Positions 44,500-55,168 are shown, counted from the first letter of the stretch. The stretch is 64,000 nucleotides of DNA from Symsagittifera roscoffensis (GCF_963678635.1 NC_087064.1:61683548-61747547), one strand, 5' to 3'. The notes: generated by a model from the letters alone, not told the origin. Numbers and translations are program-made.

Positions 44500-45954
44500 C
44501 AAAAATTGATCACTTATCGAGGCACGAAGATTTTCAACAAGCTGCAATCATTCGGCCTTTTCCCCCTTCGCCCAACCAAATATTTTTGAAGGATAATAAC
44601 AATTATGTTCAAAAACATCAGATTTTTCATTTTAAATAATTTTAAACTTGTGAAATAAGTTTTGAACGGAAAAAAAATTGATTTCAGTTTGTTTCTTATT
44701 CTTAACTATTATGCGCCGAGAATGCAGCTTGTGTGACGCGCCTGATGAACCCAGCGCGGGGGTTCAAATTCTGCTATGAAAATTTTCTATTACCTTTATT
44801 TTTTAAGAAAGGAAACAATTTCGTTGATTAAATTCCTATTATGATCAATCTAATTTTAAGGGCAAGCGCTTAGATGTTCTGTTGATCCCATTGCCAAGGG
44901 AGCTTCTTTTCCGAGCTTCTTTTCGGTCAACTTTGACTCATGAATTTCAAATTGAGACTGAATATTTTGCATGGAAAAATTTTCTCTCCATTTCATTCTG
45001 AGAAATGAACCATTCATTAATCTCCGCTAAAAGTTCCAAAAGCAAAAAAAAATCAAAACCAAAACAGGACAAAACTTCTTGAAACCAGAAGAACTTAGGA
45101 TATTTTTCGATTCCTAATCACAATTAACAGCGCTTCAACATCAAAGTACAATAGATTTTCCGCGAGATTTGATATACCTTGGGTGACAGGGATAAAATCC
45201 ACTATGCGTCATAGTTTCGTCCCACGAAACTTAACTTCGGTGGGAAAAACTAATTTGAGCTAGTCAAACAAAAATTTGCGATTCTTCATGAAACTAAAAG
45301 CGCTTCAATCGGGCGTAAAGATTTTCAACAGCAGGAACAACAACTTAAGCAAAAATTATGCGAAAAGAACATTGGGTCAATTAACCTTTCATTAACGCGT
45401 CGCACTAGACAAATTGGATGTTTATTACATTTTTCGTTGTGTAAATCCATTAAGGCAAATACGCTAATATTACAAGCTTAGCATAGCTTACTGTTCCGAC
45501 TGCTGGGTCAATTTTTATTTAGATTGTGCCAAAATTGAGCCGAAAATTGTTTGAACATTAAAATTGGCATGATGTTTTTTAGTTGTTCTCTGTAGACTAC
45601 AGTTATTTTTGCGTTGCCACTTTAGACCCAACAAGGAAACCGGAAGTGTCAATATTCTAGGGTGGGGCGGTTCATAAGGAAGTATACTTGTGTTGGGGGT
45701 CTCGACAATAAAGTAGTTCAGAGTAACCAAATTTAGCTCTAAAAATATCAACTGATTATGTTGCAAAATTATAGTGCAATAGGCTAAAAATGAGTTTGTA
45801 GCGAAATATCATAGCGAAATAGCCGAAGTTATGTCGTTTCAATGAGGCGGCGAACACTCAAGCCAAGCTGCAAAATCGATCTATTTATAGCCTAAGTTAG
45901 CAAATACAAAAAAGTATAACCCAAAAACACGCAGGTACAAATGAGAAAAAAATA
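44500..45954. other. Gene-free stretch
   Basis: I see no gene. A plus-strand tRNA-like segment at about 44705-44770 has box B GGGGTTCAAATTC, probably another SINE head. The rest is unique-looking AT-rich DNA. Confidence 0.5.
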
Positions 45955-47490
45955 AGAGTCGAAGCGGAGTTTCGCACCCCTTGCGATACAACACAATCCT
46001 AATAATAACAAGCCAAGAAAAATGGTGGTACATGTTTGATATTTTTTGAATTTGTTATACTGATGCAGGACGAAATGCGTGATTTCAAAAATTGGACTTT
46101 GCCCAAACCCTAGTTGTTTGTCTACTACAAAAATAGTGGAAAATTTTCAAATTTTGTTATTTTCCCGAAGACATAACATCTCTCTCAAAAAATTAAGGAG
46201 TTGCAGTTCTGCAGAAAAAATTCACTCACCCGCTTCTTTCGATTGACACTTTTATCTCAGCTTTGTTAGTAGTTTTAAAAATTTTTTTTAAAGTTTCTGA
46301 AAACGGTCGAATGTCAAAAACTTGACTTTCCGAAATTGACAGTGCTTTTCTGTTAAAAGCAGTTAGTGTCCGGAAAAAAAAGAAAAATCTCAAAATCGGG
46401 TTTCTCGATTGAACACTACTCAATAATTACCGAGTCAGTTTTCAGGTTAAGTGTTCAAACTGACTCGGTAATTATTGAGTAAAGCCAACAAATTTCCGAA
46501 AATAGCCAAATTTTCAAAATTTTCACTTTATTGAAGGCCATAACTGTTTTCTAAAAAATACTGGTCTAGCAAATTATAAACGTAAGCTTTCAACAACCTG
46601 TTGTGTCGATTAAACCTATGATACCAGATTTGACAGTATATAGTTATCGAGAAAAGTCCAAAAAACGGTCAACAAAACAGATAGTTGAGATTTCAAAAAA
46701 AATCATGGCTTTTTGTTTAAAAAAATGGATCTTAGCCGCTTATGCCGAAGAAATTCACCCAACGTAAAATTACGATTGAACCCGAAAACCCAGGTTTGGC
46801 AGGGTAGTTCTCGAGAAATTTCAAAAAGTTTTTAAAACGAAAAAATCAAAAATTTTAGTTCGCGGTCCATGTTTCGTGTCAAACAAATATGGTGGCAGTA
46901 GGGTAAGCAAAGGAGCTTCCGACAACCAGTTCTTCGGACTGAACAAAAAATCCCAGATATGAGAGGGTATTTTTTGGTAAAAATCATAAAATTTAGAAGA
47001 AAAACGCTCAAAAAATCAAAACATTTGACTTTACCGAGGCCGATGTTTTGTCAAAAAAATATATAAATAACTGCCACTAATGCAGGGGAATTTCACTACC
47101 CGTTATCTCCATAGAACACAGATCTTCAGGTTTGAGAGGTTTATTTTCGAGAAAACGAAAAAAGAAAATCGCTCAAACAAAACCCCCACAGACTTTTTCG
47201 AAGGCTGAAGACAAAGGGGCAAAGCAAAAAGAGACCAGGGGAGTATGCAGGCACACAACGGTGTAGACAGACTTTCTATAGAAACCTTTGGTTTGAAAAT
47301 TGGCCGAGATGTTTTTGAGATGAAATTGAATTTTTTGCAAAAGATAAAATTTTCCAAAGCGTCTCAAAAAAGTTTAAAAAAAAAAATCCCATGCTTTTCA
47401 TCAAACAAGAATCCCAATCAAAACGCCAAGCAAAGCATTTACAAGTCAATTAAGCAACCGAAAAAAAAACTTCCGAAGTGGAAACAAGGC
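45955..47490 (+). repeat. Dispersed repeat family R1, copy 3
   Basis: This is the longest R1 copy. It opens with the palindromic module GTCGAAGCGGAGTTTCGCAC and CTTGCGATACAACAC, then GGTACATGTTTGATATTTTT, ATTGGACTTTGCCCAAACC, and ends in CAGACTTTTTCGAAGGCTGA, AGAGACCAGGGG and ATGCAGGCAC. It carries an extra perfect inverted repeat at 46418-46480 that the other copies lack. Confidence 0.7.
46418..46480. repeat. Perfect 24-bp inverted repeat with 15-nt spacer
   Basis: The arms at 46418-46441 and 46457-46480 are exact reverse complements (core ATTACCGAGTCAG / CTGACTCGGTAAT). Copies 1 and 2 of R1 have ordinary sequence at the corresponding place, so the palindrome arose after R1 spread. Confidence 0.9.
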
Positions 47491-47519
47491 ACCAGATGAT
47501 CCGAAAAAAAAACTGTTTT

Positions 47520-47830
47520 GTGATAAAAACATCAAATAAAAGTGTGGAGTCTACCTGAAAATACCCAGTAGAAATTTCAATTTCTAAGAAATTGGAGCAT
47601 GGCAGCATCGTTATAGATTCAACTGATTTTGTTATACAAGAAAAAATAAACGAAATGTCGAAAAAATCTACCAAATTAAGGCTAGTTTTGAACCAAAAGC
47701 ATGCCAAGATATTAAAATGTAAAATAGCATTGGAAGATAAATTGCCCAGCGGTAAGAAAACCGAAAAAGCCTTGGGCAGAAACCCTTTGAGCCAAAATAA
47801 TTAATAAGACTTAAGACTTAATAGCAGGAC
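47520..47830 (+). repeat. Dispersed repeat family R2, copy 2 (fragment)
   Basis: CCCAGCGGTAAGAAAACC, TTGGGCAGAA and AAGACTTAAGACTTAATAG repeat the R2 landmarks of 40380-41180. The adjacent 70-codon lysine-rich frame is not a credible gene. Confidence 0.55.
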
Positions 47831-47924
47831 CTCTGTAGCTAAACCTGCTCCTGAAAAAGGACGTTTATCTAACAAAAAAACAGCTTGGATGAATCGGAGC
47901 TTAGCTGGTTGTAAGGATGACTAG

Positions 47925-48590
47925 GTGGATCAATAGATGTTTGAACCATTAGCTGGTTGATTGAAAGGATGGACTCAAGGCACGGCGGATAGCTAGATGG
48001 ACGCATGGATGGCGTCTAGTGATGGCTGGACGGCTGAATCGATGAGAGGATGAAGGAATAGCTAGATGGATGGATGACTGGTTGTTTGCAAGGCTAGATG
48101 GACTGAAGTCAGGATGGATCGATGACTGGTTCGTTGAAAAGCTACATCGATTGATGGCTGTCTGGATGGATAGCTAGATGAATGAATGGCTAGCTGAATG
48201 AATGGGTGGCGGGATAGAGAAATGACAGATTGGATGAATGGCCAGGTGCACGGATGGCTGAACGGATGGGTTGTTGACTGGAGAGATGGCTAGTTGGATT
48301 GATGGCTAGAACGACAAAGGACGACTGCATGGATGCCTGTTGAGATGCATGAATAGCTAGGTGGATGGATTGCGAGATCGATGATGAACGGCTGGAGAGA
48401 GCACTGGCTGAATCATCATGGACTGCCGAATGGTTGGTTGCTAGCTGAGAGGGGTGGATCGTTGGATGAATGAATAGATGGCAGGAGTGATGGAGGTCTA
48501 TATTGATAGATGGAAGAGTCAACAGGACGGATGGATGGCTGGTTAGATGGATGACTAGATATATGTGAGGATGGCTACAGGGATGAGCCG
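47925..48590. repeat. Degenerate GATG/GGCT minisatellite
   Basis: About 660 bp built from GATGGATGGATGGCTGG-type tetranucleotide-derived units with many substitutions. A long minus-strand frame through it is Ser/His/Pro-rich because of the repeat and is not a gene. Confidence 0.9.
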
Positions 48591-48894
48591 ATTAATGAAG
48601 ACTGGCCTGATCTATTACTTAAAAAACATTAAAAAACAAAAAACGGTATACCACGGTACCTAAAAAATAGACTTTATGTGTAGGCCAAATTTGCATCCCC
48701 TGGGACAATCGTGAAGCACCCCACCTTTAGTGGAAATAATTTCAAACTGGTTGAAACTAAAAGCGCCCGTTACATCATGTATAGATGGTTGAATCCAACT
48801 TTTTCATCAACTACAATTCGCTGCCTTCCTCCTCGCTTCCCATGACGTCATTACTGATAGAGCCTTACAATTGGACCTTTCAGCAGGCCTAGCA

Positions 48895-49560
48895 TTCATT
48901 ACTGGAAAGTCGAAAAAACCTTACGCATTGCAATGTAAGATAAAGCTTGAACGTGCAAAAACTATTTCGTTAACGTACAAAATTGAAAAGGCTTAAGCAT
49001 GGGGAGATAGCTGCCACACGCTTTTAAAGAAGTATAGGTGAAAAGTTAATGAGTCCCTAAAAACACTCGAAAAACTGTATTACCTTGTCGAATGAAACAA
49101 TACGAGGCCACTAAGCAGATATAAAATAGGACAAAACCGATCAAGCCAAAACACAGTGAAAAAACAGCCGAAAAAATCCAATAAGCTCAAAAAAAATTAT
49201 TCAAAAAAGTTAAACCTATTAAGAATTTATCAAGTTCCCTGGCCCTCAAAACAAAATCACTAACACACGAGCTTTTTTCGCTCGTCGAACGACTCAATAT
49301 GAGGCCAATAAGCCGATATAATATAGGCCAAAACCAATCAAGCTAAAAAACAAAAAAAAACTGAACAGCCGAAAAAAAAGTTCATCAAAAACTAACTTAA
49401 ATTTCAATAAAAGTTTTAAGCATTTTAAGCTATTCATAGGTGAGCATGAAAATGTGTTTCATCTGAAATTACTGTTTTGAAATAATATTATTTGCTGGAT
49501 ACTAGGTCACTAAGCAGATAAGAAAGCGGTCAAAATCATTTGGGCAGAAACCAAAATTTC
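48895..49560 (+). repeat. Dispersed repeat family R2, copy 3
   Basis: It shares TGGCCCTCAAAAC, AATGAGGCCAATAAGCCGAT-type phrases and the TAAGCAGATA motifs with the 40380 copy. No ORF. Confidence 0.55.
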
Positions 49561-49669
49561 GAGCGAAAAAAAATTGAAAGCATGCGAAGTCAACGTTAAG
49601 AAAATTACAAACAGCAGTATCACAGAATTTTTTCTAAGCAGATTATTTCCTTTTGGAAAAACGGGTCAT

Positions 49670-49880
49670 GTCAGACTGGAGCCCAAGATCTTTGCCGTCC
49701 GAGGCGCATTCTTTCTCCCAGGCCAAGTGAGCCGGAGGCGCAAACAAATTCGAATTCTTATGAACTGAACCTAAAAATAACAATTGTAATATTGACCATT
49801 CTGTGAACAAATTTATTTACGGGAAAAAAGTCTAATGCCCGATTACAATTCCCTTGCTTATCACGAGGGTAATAAAACAA
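49670..49880 (-). mobile_element. tRNA-derived SINE (SINE-2 type) with hairpin module
   Basis: The minus-strand head (49745-49670) reads CTTGGCCTGGGAGAAAG (box A), GGACGGCAAAG, and GGGCTCCAGTCTGACA (box B-like), nearly collinear with 13150-13078. The hairpin module CCCTTGCTTATCACGAGGG is next to it at about 49850. A further module lies at about 50108-50165 with stem CCCTTGC/GCAAGAG. Confidence 0.55.
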
Positions 49881-50279
49881 CAAAAATTAGTAGAAAAAAA
49901 ACATTAGGAATCAAGCCGACAGAATTGAAGCCGAACGATGTGCCGAAAACGTACCAAAAAATTTCGATTCCTCCAAAAACTCATGTGCCAAAAACTCTTA
50001 ACATCAAAAGTAAAAGCCGAGTGGGAACTGTACGCAGCTTATAAGTTACCACGTGATTAAGCATCCATGCACTTTTTACCATTTGACTATCCTGTGAACG
50101 AAGTAATTGACGGGAAAAAAATTAAGACCCCACTACAATACCCTTGCTTATCGCAAGAGTAATTAAGCATTTTCATTGCAAACACATCAGTCTCGAAGGC
50201 AAAAACTCAGGAAACATTTTACACCTTGATCGAATATTTAAAAACAACACCGAAAAAGGTCATCTAATTTTACTTTTTA

Positions 50280-50375
50280 GATTGGCTACAGCATTAAATT
50301 AAGCCAAAATTACCAAAAGTAGTCATCTAAGATTGGCTACAGCATTAAATTAAGCAAAAATTACCAAAAGTAGTA
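50280..50375. repeat. 51-bp tandem duplication
   Basis: GATTGGCTACAGCATTAAAT begins at 50280 and again at 50331, each followed by TAAGC(C/A)AAAATTACCAAAA and GTAGT. The two copies are nearly identical. Confidence 0.9.
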
Positions 50376-50399
50376 GTGAACTCGACGGTATTTTATATT

Positions 50400-50610
50400 T
50401 TTACACAGTGGCGAAGCTGGGCTTTGCAAACACTAGCGAGATTACGACAAAAAGCAGCTCTTTGAAGTGCAAAATATTAAGTAAAAATAAGCCTCGAAGT
50501 AGTAAAATTAGGCTGGGTCTTGGATTCGTTCTGCGACCTAGAGATTCTAAGTCTCACGCACTAACCCCTCAGTCACGGACGCTTTATAAATAACAAACAC
50601 TAACCACAAA
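50400..50610 (-). mobile_element. tRNA-derived SINE (SINE-1 type)
   Basis: The minus-strand head has CCGTGACTGAGGGGTTAGTG (box A) and GGTCGCAGAACGAATCC (box B, plus 50522-50538). The body ends at the palindromic module GCGAAGCTGGGCTTTGC (about 50407). It is collinear with 6660-6900. The flank just above (AGATGCTATGAAATTTCCAG, about 50624) is also found at the edge of the satellite array near 55226. Confidence 0.75.
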
Positions 50611-52009
50611 CATAGCAGTAAACAGATGCTATGAAATTTCCAGTGCTACAGAAGGTGACTATAGCTAAAGGCCCACCTCCAATTTAATGAAAAGTTTATT
50701 TGCCAGTTAGATTGGAAAAATGAAACTTCGTAGTAATACCCTAACGCTGACAAGTGTCAAAACGGGAGAATTAGGGAAATTTTTATTTAGCTGTGAACCT
50801 GAGCAAGATTGGAAAAGTAATGAACGGAAGTAAACAGAAAAATAACTTGTTTTTTTGAAAAAAATACGGACTTCGAATTTCGAAAAATATATGGCCTTCA
50901 AGCTCTTTTAATTTCTAGAACAATTTATGACAGGCGCTTTTTGATAACATCAACCCTGGTTAAGAAAACTAGAGCAATAGGTTAACTTTTCATTCCGCTG
51001 GAAATCTAAAAATCAATTCCACTTTCAAGTTTTTTCGAGCCATTTCCTTGTTCGTCTTTGGAGAGTGCTAGGTACGATACTTTCAGCAGATGAATTTCAA
51101 TTGAACTCAAAAAGAGCATATTTACTTAAAAGCATTCATAAATGCATTAATATGCGTGAATGCACATCTGTCGTTATTAGAGCATTTTAAAACTTTTTCA
51201 TGAAAAAGAAAACAAAAGAATCACCAAGACATATTTAAGTCTTCAATACGTTCATTACTCTTTAAAAAATCATTTTTGAAGCTAAATGTCGATGGCGTTT
51301 TCCGTAACTTTACCGTTTTGCTGTTCGTTTGTGGAGTTTGCCGTCCTTTTAACAAAGAAATCGAAATGAAATCAAGTCACACCGCGAAAAAACACATGAT
51401 TCTGAACTAATTTCCAGATTTTTCCTGAAAAAAAAACGAAAATATCATCACGACCTAGATAAGTCTGAACTACAACAGTCAATGAAAAAACTTTCGATAA
51501 CAATTTTATTCCATTTTAGATTTTTAAAATTAAAAAAAAAACGTACAAAAACTTGTTTCTTTAATCATGTTAACCCTGCATTTGCAATTTATTGTTCAAA
51601 ATCACGCTTAGAAAATGGAGTAGTTGTCAGAATTTTGCATCATAACTGCTTTTATGTTCTACAGAATACTTTTTATATCGTGAAAAGATCGTGAATTATA
51701 GCAAGTGGCTTGTGTAACTACTGATTAGTTTACTTTGTTTTTTGTCGAACATGCTTAGCTCAAAACAATTGCGTCTGAATACTTAAATTAAGCTTCGTTG
51801 TGATGTTGTAAATTAAAATGAAAGTATCGCATATTCAAGCCTTCACACCCAAATATGAGTAGCACCTTCAACAATCACCAGTTCAGATTCAGACGAGGTC
51901 CATTCATCAGGTTACCTAATACGAACAACTGTCAACTGACGTCACAATTCTATTACACAGTTCAAACTGATGTTGGCCCGCTCTTGTTCTCTGTTAGCCC
52001 CATACCACA
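50611..52009. other. Repeat-rich 3' flank of eEF2
   Basis: Two copies of dispersed family E are at about 50870-51130 and 51230-51420 (phrases ATTCCGCTGGAAATC, TTTGGAGAGTG / TGTGGAGTTTGCCGTCC). No gene is seen. A 70-codon plus-strand frame at 51482-51694 is not recognised. Confidence 0.5.
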
Positions 52010-52251
52010 TCACATCCTGTCGAAGTAGTCATCCAACTTCGGCTGTTCCTCCTTCAACCCCCTTCGCTTCCTGATCTTCATCATGATTTTGTAGGCCTGG
52101 TTGTTATCGTAGAACTGTTTGACCTTGGCCGGGTCCTTCATGTCTTGGGGATGCACCACAAGAGGGTCGTAGTTCATCACCTGCCAGTGGTCAAATACAC
52201 ACTGGGGGAACGCTTGTCCGCCGGTCGCTTTCCTCAAATCTCCAGTGAATC
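52010..52251 (-). CDS. EEF2: Translation elongation factor eEF2, last exon
   Basis: The acceptor TTATGTAG (AG at 52253-52252) is followed by GA TTC ACT GGA, which with the G carried over makes F-G-F-T-G, the conserved eEF2 junction. The exon encodes DLRKATGGQAFPQCVFDHWQ, the invariant domain V end, then an unusual stretch of roughly 15 extra residues rich in charged side chains (VVHPQDMKDPAKVKQ), and resumes the family with RKRRGLKEEQP and the end YFDRM, where most eEF2 end in -DKL. Stop TGA at 52012-52010. eEF2 is the GTPase that moves the ribosome along mRNA. The frame is intact. Confidence 0.93.
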
Positions 52252-52566
52252 CTACATAAAAGACATTTTGTGTGAAAGTCGTCGCGCTTTAGTCTGCAAG
52301 ATTTTTATATATAATATTTTTGAAAGCATTAGTTGTACTTTGGTGGCAATAGTATGAAAATACTTGAGAATAATACCACGCACCTTAAGATCAGAAAACA
52401 AAATCATAGCCAACAAACAGTTGGAAAAAATTAATGAACCTAAGGAAACAGAAAAACGATTTTCATAAAATCACAACTACCGAAATTCAAGGAGAAAAAT
52501 AGATGCCCTTAAAGCTATTAAATGTGTAAAACAATTTACGACTGGTACTTTTTCGATAAAATTGAC

Positions 52567-52911
52567 CAGGGGCGGATCTAGGATTTTCTCGAGGGGGGGG
52601 GGGCGGATTTTCAAAAAATTTTGACCTTTTTTTTAGGTCGACCAAATTGATTTTTCGAGCTCTCCCAAAGCACGGTTTTGTCCCAATTTTGGCCAAATTT
52701 TTTGCGCGGCAGGCAAAATTTTAAAAAAACAGGCCAAAAAAGGCGTTTTGAAAATTTTGACCGAAAAATTGCGTTTTTTCGGCGCGCGGTCTTCCCTCGG
52801 TCGGCCAAAAATGGATTTATTAAAAAGTATCAAAGGGGAGACCCTTTGGGTCGGCAGGGGGTCGAATACCTGAGGGGGCGTGTCCCCCCTCCGCCCCTAA
52901 ATCCTCCCCTG
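52567..52911. mobile_element. hAT-type MITE, GC-rich, with 8-bp target duplication
   Basis: A 345-bp element starting CAGGGGCGGATCTAGGA; its other end is the reverse complement of CAGGGGAGGATTTAGGGGCG, so it has terminal inverted repeats beginning CAGGGG. It is flanked on both sides by AAATTGAC (52559-52566 and 52912-52919), an 8-bp duplication typical of hAT transposons. It contains a run of about 11 G and many GGCC/GCGC motifs and is far more GC-rich than its surroundings. It encodes no transposase. It is inserted in a family-E repeat in the intron between the two eEF2 exons. Confidence 0.9.
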
Positions 52912-53196
52912 AAATTGACCTAATTTGAGAAAACGATCAGAAGGAAAAAATTATCGCTGAGAAATCTGAAAATCTAAATTCCACTTTCGAAACTAAAAGT
53001 CGGTCACGTTTTTCGGTATCATTTTTGCTGCTCGATAGTGGAGTTTGCCTTCCTTTTAACAAACTTAAGAAATCAAAACTAAATCCCCGAAAAATTTGAG
53101 CATGAACAAATTAAGACTTTTCCTGAAAAAAATCATCGCGACCTATATAGAGTCTGAACTACGTTCATCGACTCTTAATGCCTGCTTTCAAATTAC

Positions 53197-53512
53197 CGAA
53201 TGATTCCAGCACAGGCAGATGGGCCTTGACTTGGTACTGTGGTGTGCCTGTGATCGGATTCTGCTCGAAGATGTTTCCCCTCCTGGCATTCATAGCGCTG
53301 CTCACTCCAGACAACACCTCTCCTGGGCACTGGATCTCAACCAGGTACACTGGCTCCAGAAATCTGGGCTCTGCCATCATCTGCGATGCATAGAGCACCC
53401 TCCTGGCTGTGGGAATGATCTGACCACCTCCTCTGTGGATGGCATCCGTGTGCAATGTTACGTCGTTAATTCTCCACCTGATACCTCTGCAGTTTTCGTT
53501 GGCAATCACGCC
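53197..53512 (-). CDS. EEF2: Translation elongation factor eEF2, penultimate exon (domain IV)
   Basis: A 316-nt exon with acceptor TTTTGTAG (AG at 53514-53513) and donor TTCG|GTAATT. It encodes [20 protein letters not shown], then the domain IV loop [17 protein letters not shown] with the His that is modified to diphthamide in eEF2, then [14 protein letters not shown] and [13 protein letters not shown]. The match to eEF2 is unmistakable and fits eEF2 better than the relatives EFTUD2 or EFL1, which lack this loop sequence. All upstream exons are missing from the window: the higher coordinates hold only repeats, a Tc1 remnant and the satellite array. Intact frame, gene otherwise partial. Confidence 0.93.
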
Positions 53513-53559
53513 CTACAAAATTCACGATGAAACTAACAAAATAAATATAGCCAAAAGAC

Positions 53560-54362
53560 AGTCTTTTATCAACAACACTATTTAGATACAACTATCCCAT
53601 TCAAGAACAGAGTTAATAAAAAATTAAAATGCACTTTCCATCTTCTTCGCGACGTTTCCCTTAATTGGAGAGCGTAGTTTGTCTTCCTTTTAGAGACCGA
53701 ATTTTATTTGAACTTAAAAACAATTAAACAGCAAAAAACTTATCAATCATAACGATTTGTAAAAACAGTCTACAGTACAATCGCTGACACTTCGAATTTA
53801 AACATTGAAACCTATATCAAATCTCAAAGCAAAATCGAATTAAATTAAAAAACATGACAACCAAGACAATTAAATGTAATATTAGAATAGAAAGACTCCA
53901 AACACCCGCCCATATAGATCAAACATTTTTACTAATCAAACCACGCAATATGATGCCACTAAGCAGAAATAAAGTCCGAAGTATTTCAAGCTGAAAACCC
54001 AAGAGATAGTTGAAGGAGAATCAATGAACGCAAGAAAATGGGAAAATTACTTTTTTGAAACTCAAAAAAGTAGACGCACTTAAAGCTCTTTGAACTTATA
54101 GAGCAATTTTTAAAACACTTTTTTGATAAAACTAACCCGATATGAGAAAACTAGATTAATATGTAATGATTATTAAAATCTATTTCCGAAATAAGAAGTC
54201 GATCGGGTATTGTGTGACCTTTAAACTTTTGCTGTTGGATAATGGAGTTCGCATTCCTTTAAACAAAAGACATGAATTGAACTTAAAATAAACCATAACT
54301 CAAATCAAGAAAAAGTAACATGACAACCAAGACAATTAAATGTAATATTAGAATAGAAAGAC
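53560..54362. repeat. Dispersed repeat family E, two copies, in eEF2 upstream intron
   Basis: Two related segments share the phrases TAATTGGAGAGCG / GATAATGGAGTTCGC, the block TCCTTTTAGAGACC / TCCTTTAAACAAAAG, and a ~45-bp phrase starting AACATGACAACCAAGACAAT that occurs identically at about 53851 and 54317. Other family-E copies lie at 36280, 50870, 51230 and 52480-53130 (the last interrupted by the MITE). Confidence 0.65.
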
Positions 54363-54540
54363 TTACGTTGCCTTTTCAATGTTGCTCAGTGTACATTAAA
54401 AAATTCATCCACTCACCAAAAAATTTTTTTTTGTTTTTTTATCATTTTAGGAGATAATTGTTGTCGATCATGTCTAGTTTACTAATTTTCTTTACGATCG
54501 CATAGTTCTCGACTCAGACCGCCCATTTAAAACGACAGTT
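54363..54540 (+). repeat. 178-bp direct repeat, left of Tc1 remnant
   Basis: From TTACGTTGCCTTTTCAATG to AAAACGACAGT, repeated almost exactly at 54991-55168. It includes CAGTGTACATTAAAAAATTC, which looks like a Tc1/mariner terminal repeat end. Confidence 0.9.
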
Positions 54541-54593
54541 ATTTTAAAAAACCGCGATTTAATTTTTCTGAAAAAAATCAAGCCGTTGAAATG

Positions 54594-54905
54594 GTTAGAG
54601 CAAGTTTGTCTTGCTATGAATCATCAAACCTAGCATGATTTCATGGTTTTTCAACAAGACAATGCAAGACCCCATACTGCCAACGTATATTCGGTCTTTC
54701 AGGGAAAACAATACTATAAAATGCTTTTTCCAGCTAACAGTCCAGACCTGAACCAAATCGAGCATATTGGGAAATATATGAACCGAAAAACACGGGCAAA
54801 CAATCCTCAATATCTTGGAGAATTGGCTTATTCTATTGCTGATGTTTGGGTGAATGCACTTCAAGGCTTACTGCAAACTATATTTGTTCAATGCAAAGAC
54901 GCATA
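54594..54905 (+). pseudogene. Tc1/mariner transposase C-terminal fragment
   Basis: The frame encodes VFQQDNARPHTAN, the second catalytic Asp motif, then SPDLNQIEHIGKYMN, the third acidic residue motif (usual form SPDLNPIEHLW). Thirty-three residues separate the D and E, one less than the DD34E of Tc1, suggesting a small deletion. The N-terminal DNA-binding domain and first Asp are missing, so it cannot be active. Confidence 0.88.
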
Positions 54906-54990
54906 AGATTGTATTCATGCAAAAGGACGCACAGTACCAATGGGTGAAAAAAATAGTTCACTTAAATATGTATTTGCTAAAAGAGTTTTC

Positions 54991-55168
54991 TTACGTTGCC
55001 TTTTCAATGTTGCTCAGTGTACATTAAAAAATTCATCCACTCACCAAAAAAAAATTTTTTTGTTTTTTTATCATTTTAGGAGATGATTGTTGTCGATCAT
55101 GTCTAGTTTACTAATTTTCTTTACGATCGCATAGTTCTCGACTCAGACCGCCCATTTAAAACGACAGT
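54991..55168 (+). repeat. 178-bp direct repeat, right of Tc1 remnant
   Basis: Second copy of 54363-54540 in the same orientation. Tc1 elements should end in inverted, not direct, repeats. This therefore looks like a partial tandem duplication of a 628-bp unit (repeat plus transposase fragment), or two nested left ends. Confidence 0.9.

Noticed and set aside
48190-48522. 110-codon Ser/His-rich ORF
   Set aside because: It is simply the minus-strand translation of the GATG minisatellite.
40000-51000. CRISPR array or integron-like structure from the recurring short palindromes
   Set aside because: Spacing is irregular, repeats are diverged and embedded in SINE bodies, and the genome is eukaryotic.
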